From Planctomycetota bacterium (GTDB lineage Bacteria > Planctomycetota > Phycisphaerae > SM23-33): a stretch of 6,334 nt of DNA. Shown here in pieces: positions 5,642 through 6,334 of the stretch. Under the pieces are notes generated by a model. The model did not search any database, was not told where the DNA came from, and saw only the letters and a program-made list of their open reading frames with translations. Where the stretch lies: contig JAGHBS010000270.1 in NCBI GenBank assembly GCA_021160865.1, positions 1 through 6,334 of the forward strand. The letters run 5' to 3'. How positions within the stretch are numbered: the stretch's first letter is position 1; the number at the start of each line of letters is the position of its first letter. The position numbers and the translations under genes were made by a program.

Positions 5642-6334
5642 ATGGCACTGATTAAAGCACTTCGCATCCCCCATTGGATAAAAAACCTTTTAGTTTTTGC
5701 AGCCATCCTCTTTGCGAGAAAGTGGGATCAATCAAATGCCTGGATAATGACGATAAGTACGTTCATCTCCTTCTGTTTTCTTAGTAGTGCCATTTACCTT
5801 ATCAACGATACTGCTGATCGTAATTCCGATAGGGCTCATCCGGAAAAACGCAACCGACCTATCGCATCGGGTCAGCTAAGCATCACAGTAGCAGCCATTT
5901 CAGCAGGAATTTTATTACTTGCTGGAGCAGGAATTATTGCATATTTATCGGCTGGCCTTTATGAACCAACCAGGCATCTTGCCGGACTTGGTTTGGCTAC
6001 CTGGGCAGGGGCATATGTGGTGATAAATCTTGCCTATAGCCTGGGGCTGAAAAATAAACCGATTATCGACGTAATAATCATTGCAATGGGATTTGTCTTC
6101 CGTGCAATGGCTGGTGCAGAAGCCATCTCGGTGATGACGAGTTCCTGGTTAGTGATTTGCACCTTCACGCTTTGCTTATTTATTGCATTAGCGAAGAGGC
6201 GTGGGGAAATAATCTCGCTGGGCGAACAAGCAAGTCAAACTCGACGGGTCAACTATTTCTATAGCCCAACGAATATCGAACACATGCTGGCAGTCTCAGC
6301 CGGTTTAGCAATACTAACATACATGCTTTACTGC
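5642..6334 (+). CDS. UbiA-superfamily polyprenyl-phosphate phosphoribosyltransferase (decaprenyl-phosphate phosphoribosyltransferase-like), 5' part
   Basis: The frame opens at the ATG at 5642 behind a strong ribosome binding site and stays open for 231 codons to the right edge, so the C-terminus is missing. The N-terminus reads LRIPHWIKNLLVFAA (7-21), the common opening of decaprenyl-phosphate phosphoribosyltransferases. NDTADRNSD (55-63) is the first Asp-rich motif NDxxDxxxD, which binds Mg2+ and the diphosphate, followed by HPEKRNRPIASG (66-77). NLAYSLGLKNKPIID (129-143) carries the second conserved Asp region, and FRAMAGA (153-159) follows. FIALAKRRGEI and FYSPTNI further on also fit this subfamily rather than quinone prenyltransferases. 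Characterised homologues such as mycobacterial Rv3806c transfer phosphoribose from PRPP to decaprenyl phosphate, the first step towards decaprenyl-phospho-arabinose. The protein is an integral membrane enzyme with about six segments in the visible part. It is transcribed divergently from the GT-C-like gene. Confidence 0.9.
   Translation, partial: MALIKALRIPHWIKNLLVFAAILFARKWDQSNAWIMTISTFISFCFLSSAIYLINDTADRNSDRAHPEKRNRPIASGQLSITVAAISAGILLLAGAGIIAYLSAGLYEPTRHLAGLGLATWAGAYVVINLAYSLGLKNKPIIDVIIIAMGFVFRAMAGAEAISVMTSSWLVICTFTLCLFIALAKRRGEIISLGEQASQTRRVNYFYSPTNIEHMLAVSAGLAILTYMLYC

Overview
The window looks like chromosomal DNA from an uncultured or little-studied Gram-negative bacterium, most likely in the Planctomycetota (Phycisphaerae- or anammox-like lineages). 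This is inference. It rests on the type II secretion-like prepilin protein with a Cys-Met-Ser-Asn-Gln motif after the N-terminal helix, a DUF2723 GT-C-type membrane protein, a decaprenyl-phosphate phosphoribosyltransferase homologue, and moderate GC. The standard genetic code fits all reading frames. There are no RNA genes, CRISPR arrays, insertion sequences or phage genes.

Layout. (1) Bases 1-405, minus strand: the first 135 codons of a prepilin-like protein that runs off the left edge. (2) Bases 406-623: a 218-base AT-rich gap holding a candidate promoter for that gene and no recognisable feoB terminator. (3) Bases 624-3813, minus strand: a compact three-gene ferrous iron operon, transcribed in the order DtxR-type regulator fused to FeoA, then free-standing FeoA, then FeoB. 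The first two genes overlap by 4 bases (ATGA) and the second and third are 11 bases apart. A near-consensus promoter lies just upstream (3846-3874). (4) Bases 3814-3921: a short gap with that promoter and an 11-bp perfect inverted repeat over the stop codon of the next gene. (5) Bases 3922-5517, minus strand: a polytopic DUF2723 protein, a putative polyprenyl-phosphate-sugar-dependent glycosyltransferase. (6) Bases 5518-5641: a divergent intergenic region. (7) Bases 5642-6334, plus strand: the first 231 codons of a UbiA-superfamily polyprenyl-phosphate phosphoribosyltransferase that runs off the right edge. No gene-free stretch exceeds 300 bases.

How the genes work together. The feo operon is a self-contained Fe(II) uptake module. 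FeoB is the G-protein-coupled membrane permease and FeoA its small SH3-like cytosolic partner. The first gene is a metal-sensing repressor that carries its own FeoA domain and probably represses the operon when iron is replete. The divergent DUF2723/phosphoribosyltransferase pair could form a polyprenol-linked pentose or sugar pathway, one enzyme making the lipid-linked donor and the other using it; this is a hypothesis from adjacency and family chemistry.

Most of the window is ordinary. The points most worth a second look are: a strong internal ribosome binding site and ATG exactly at the linker of the DtxR-FeoA fusion, which could yield a second, free FeoA; a promoter-region sequence shared by the feo operon and the prepilin gene; and a mixed MntR/DtxR metal-ligand set in the regulator.
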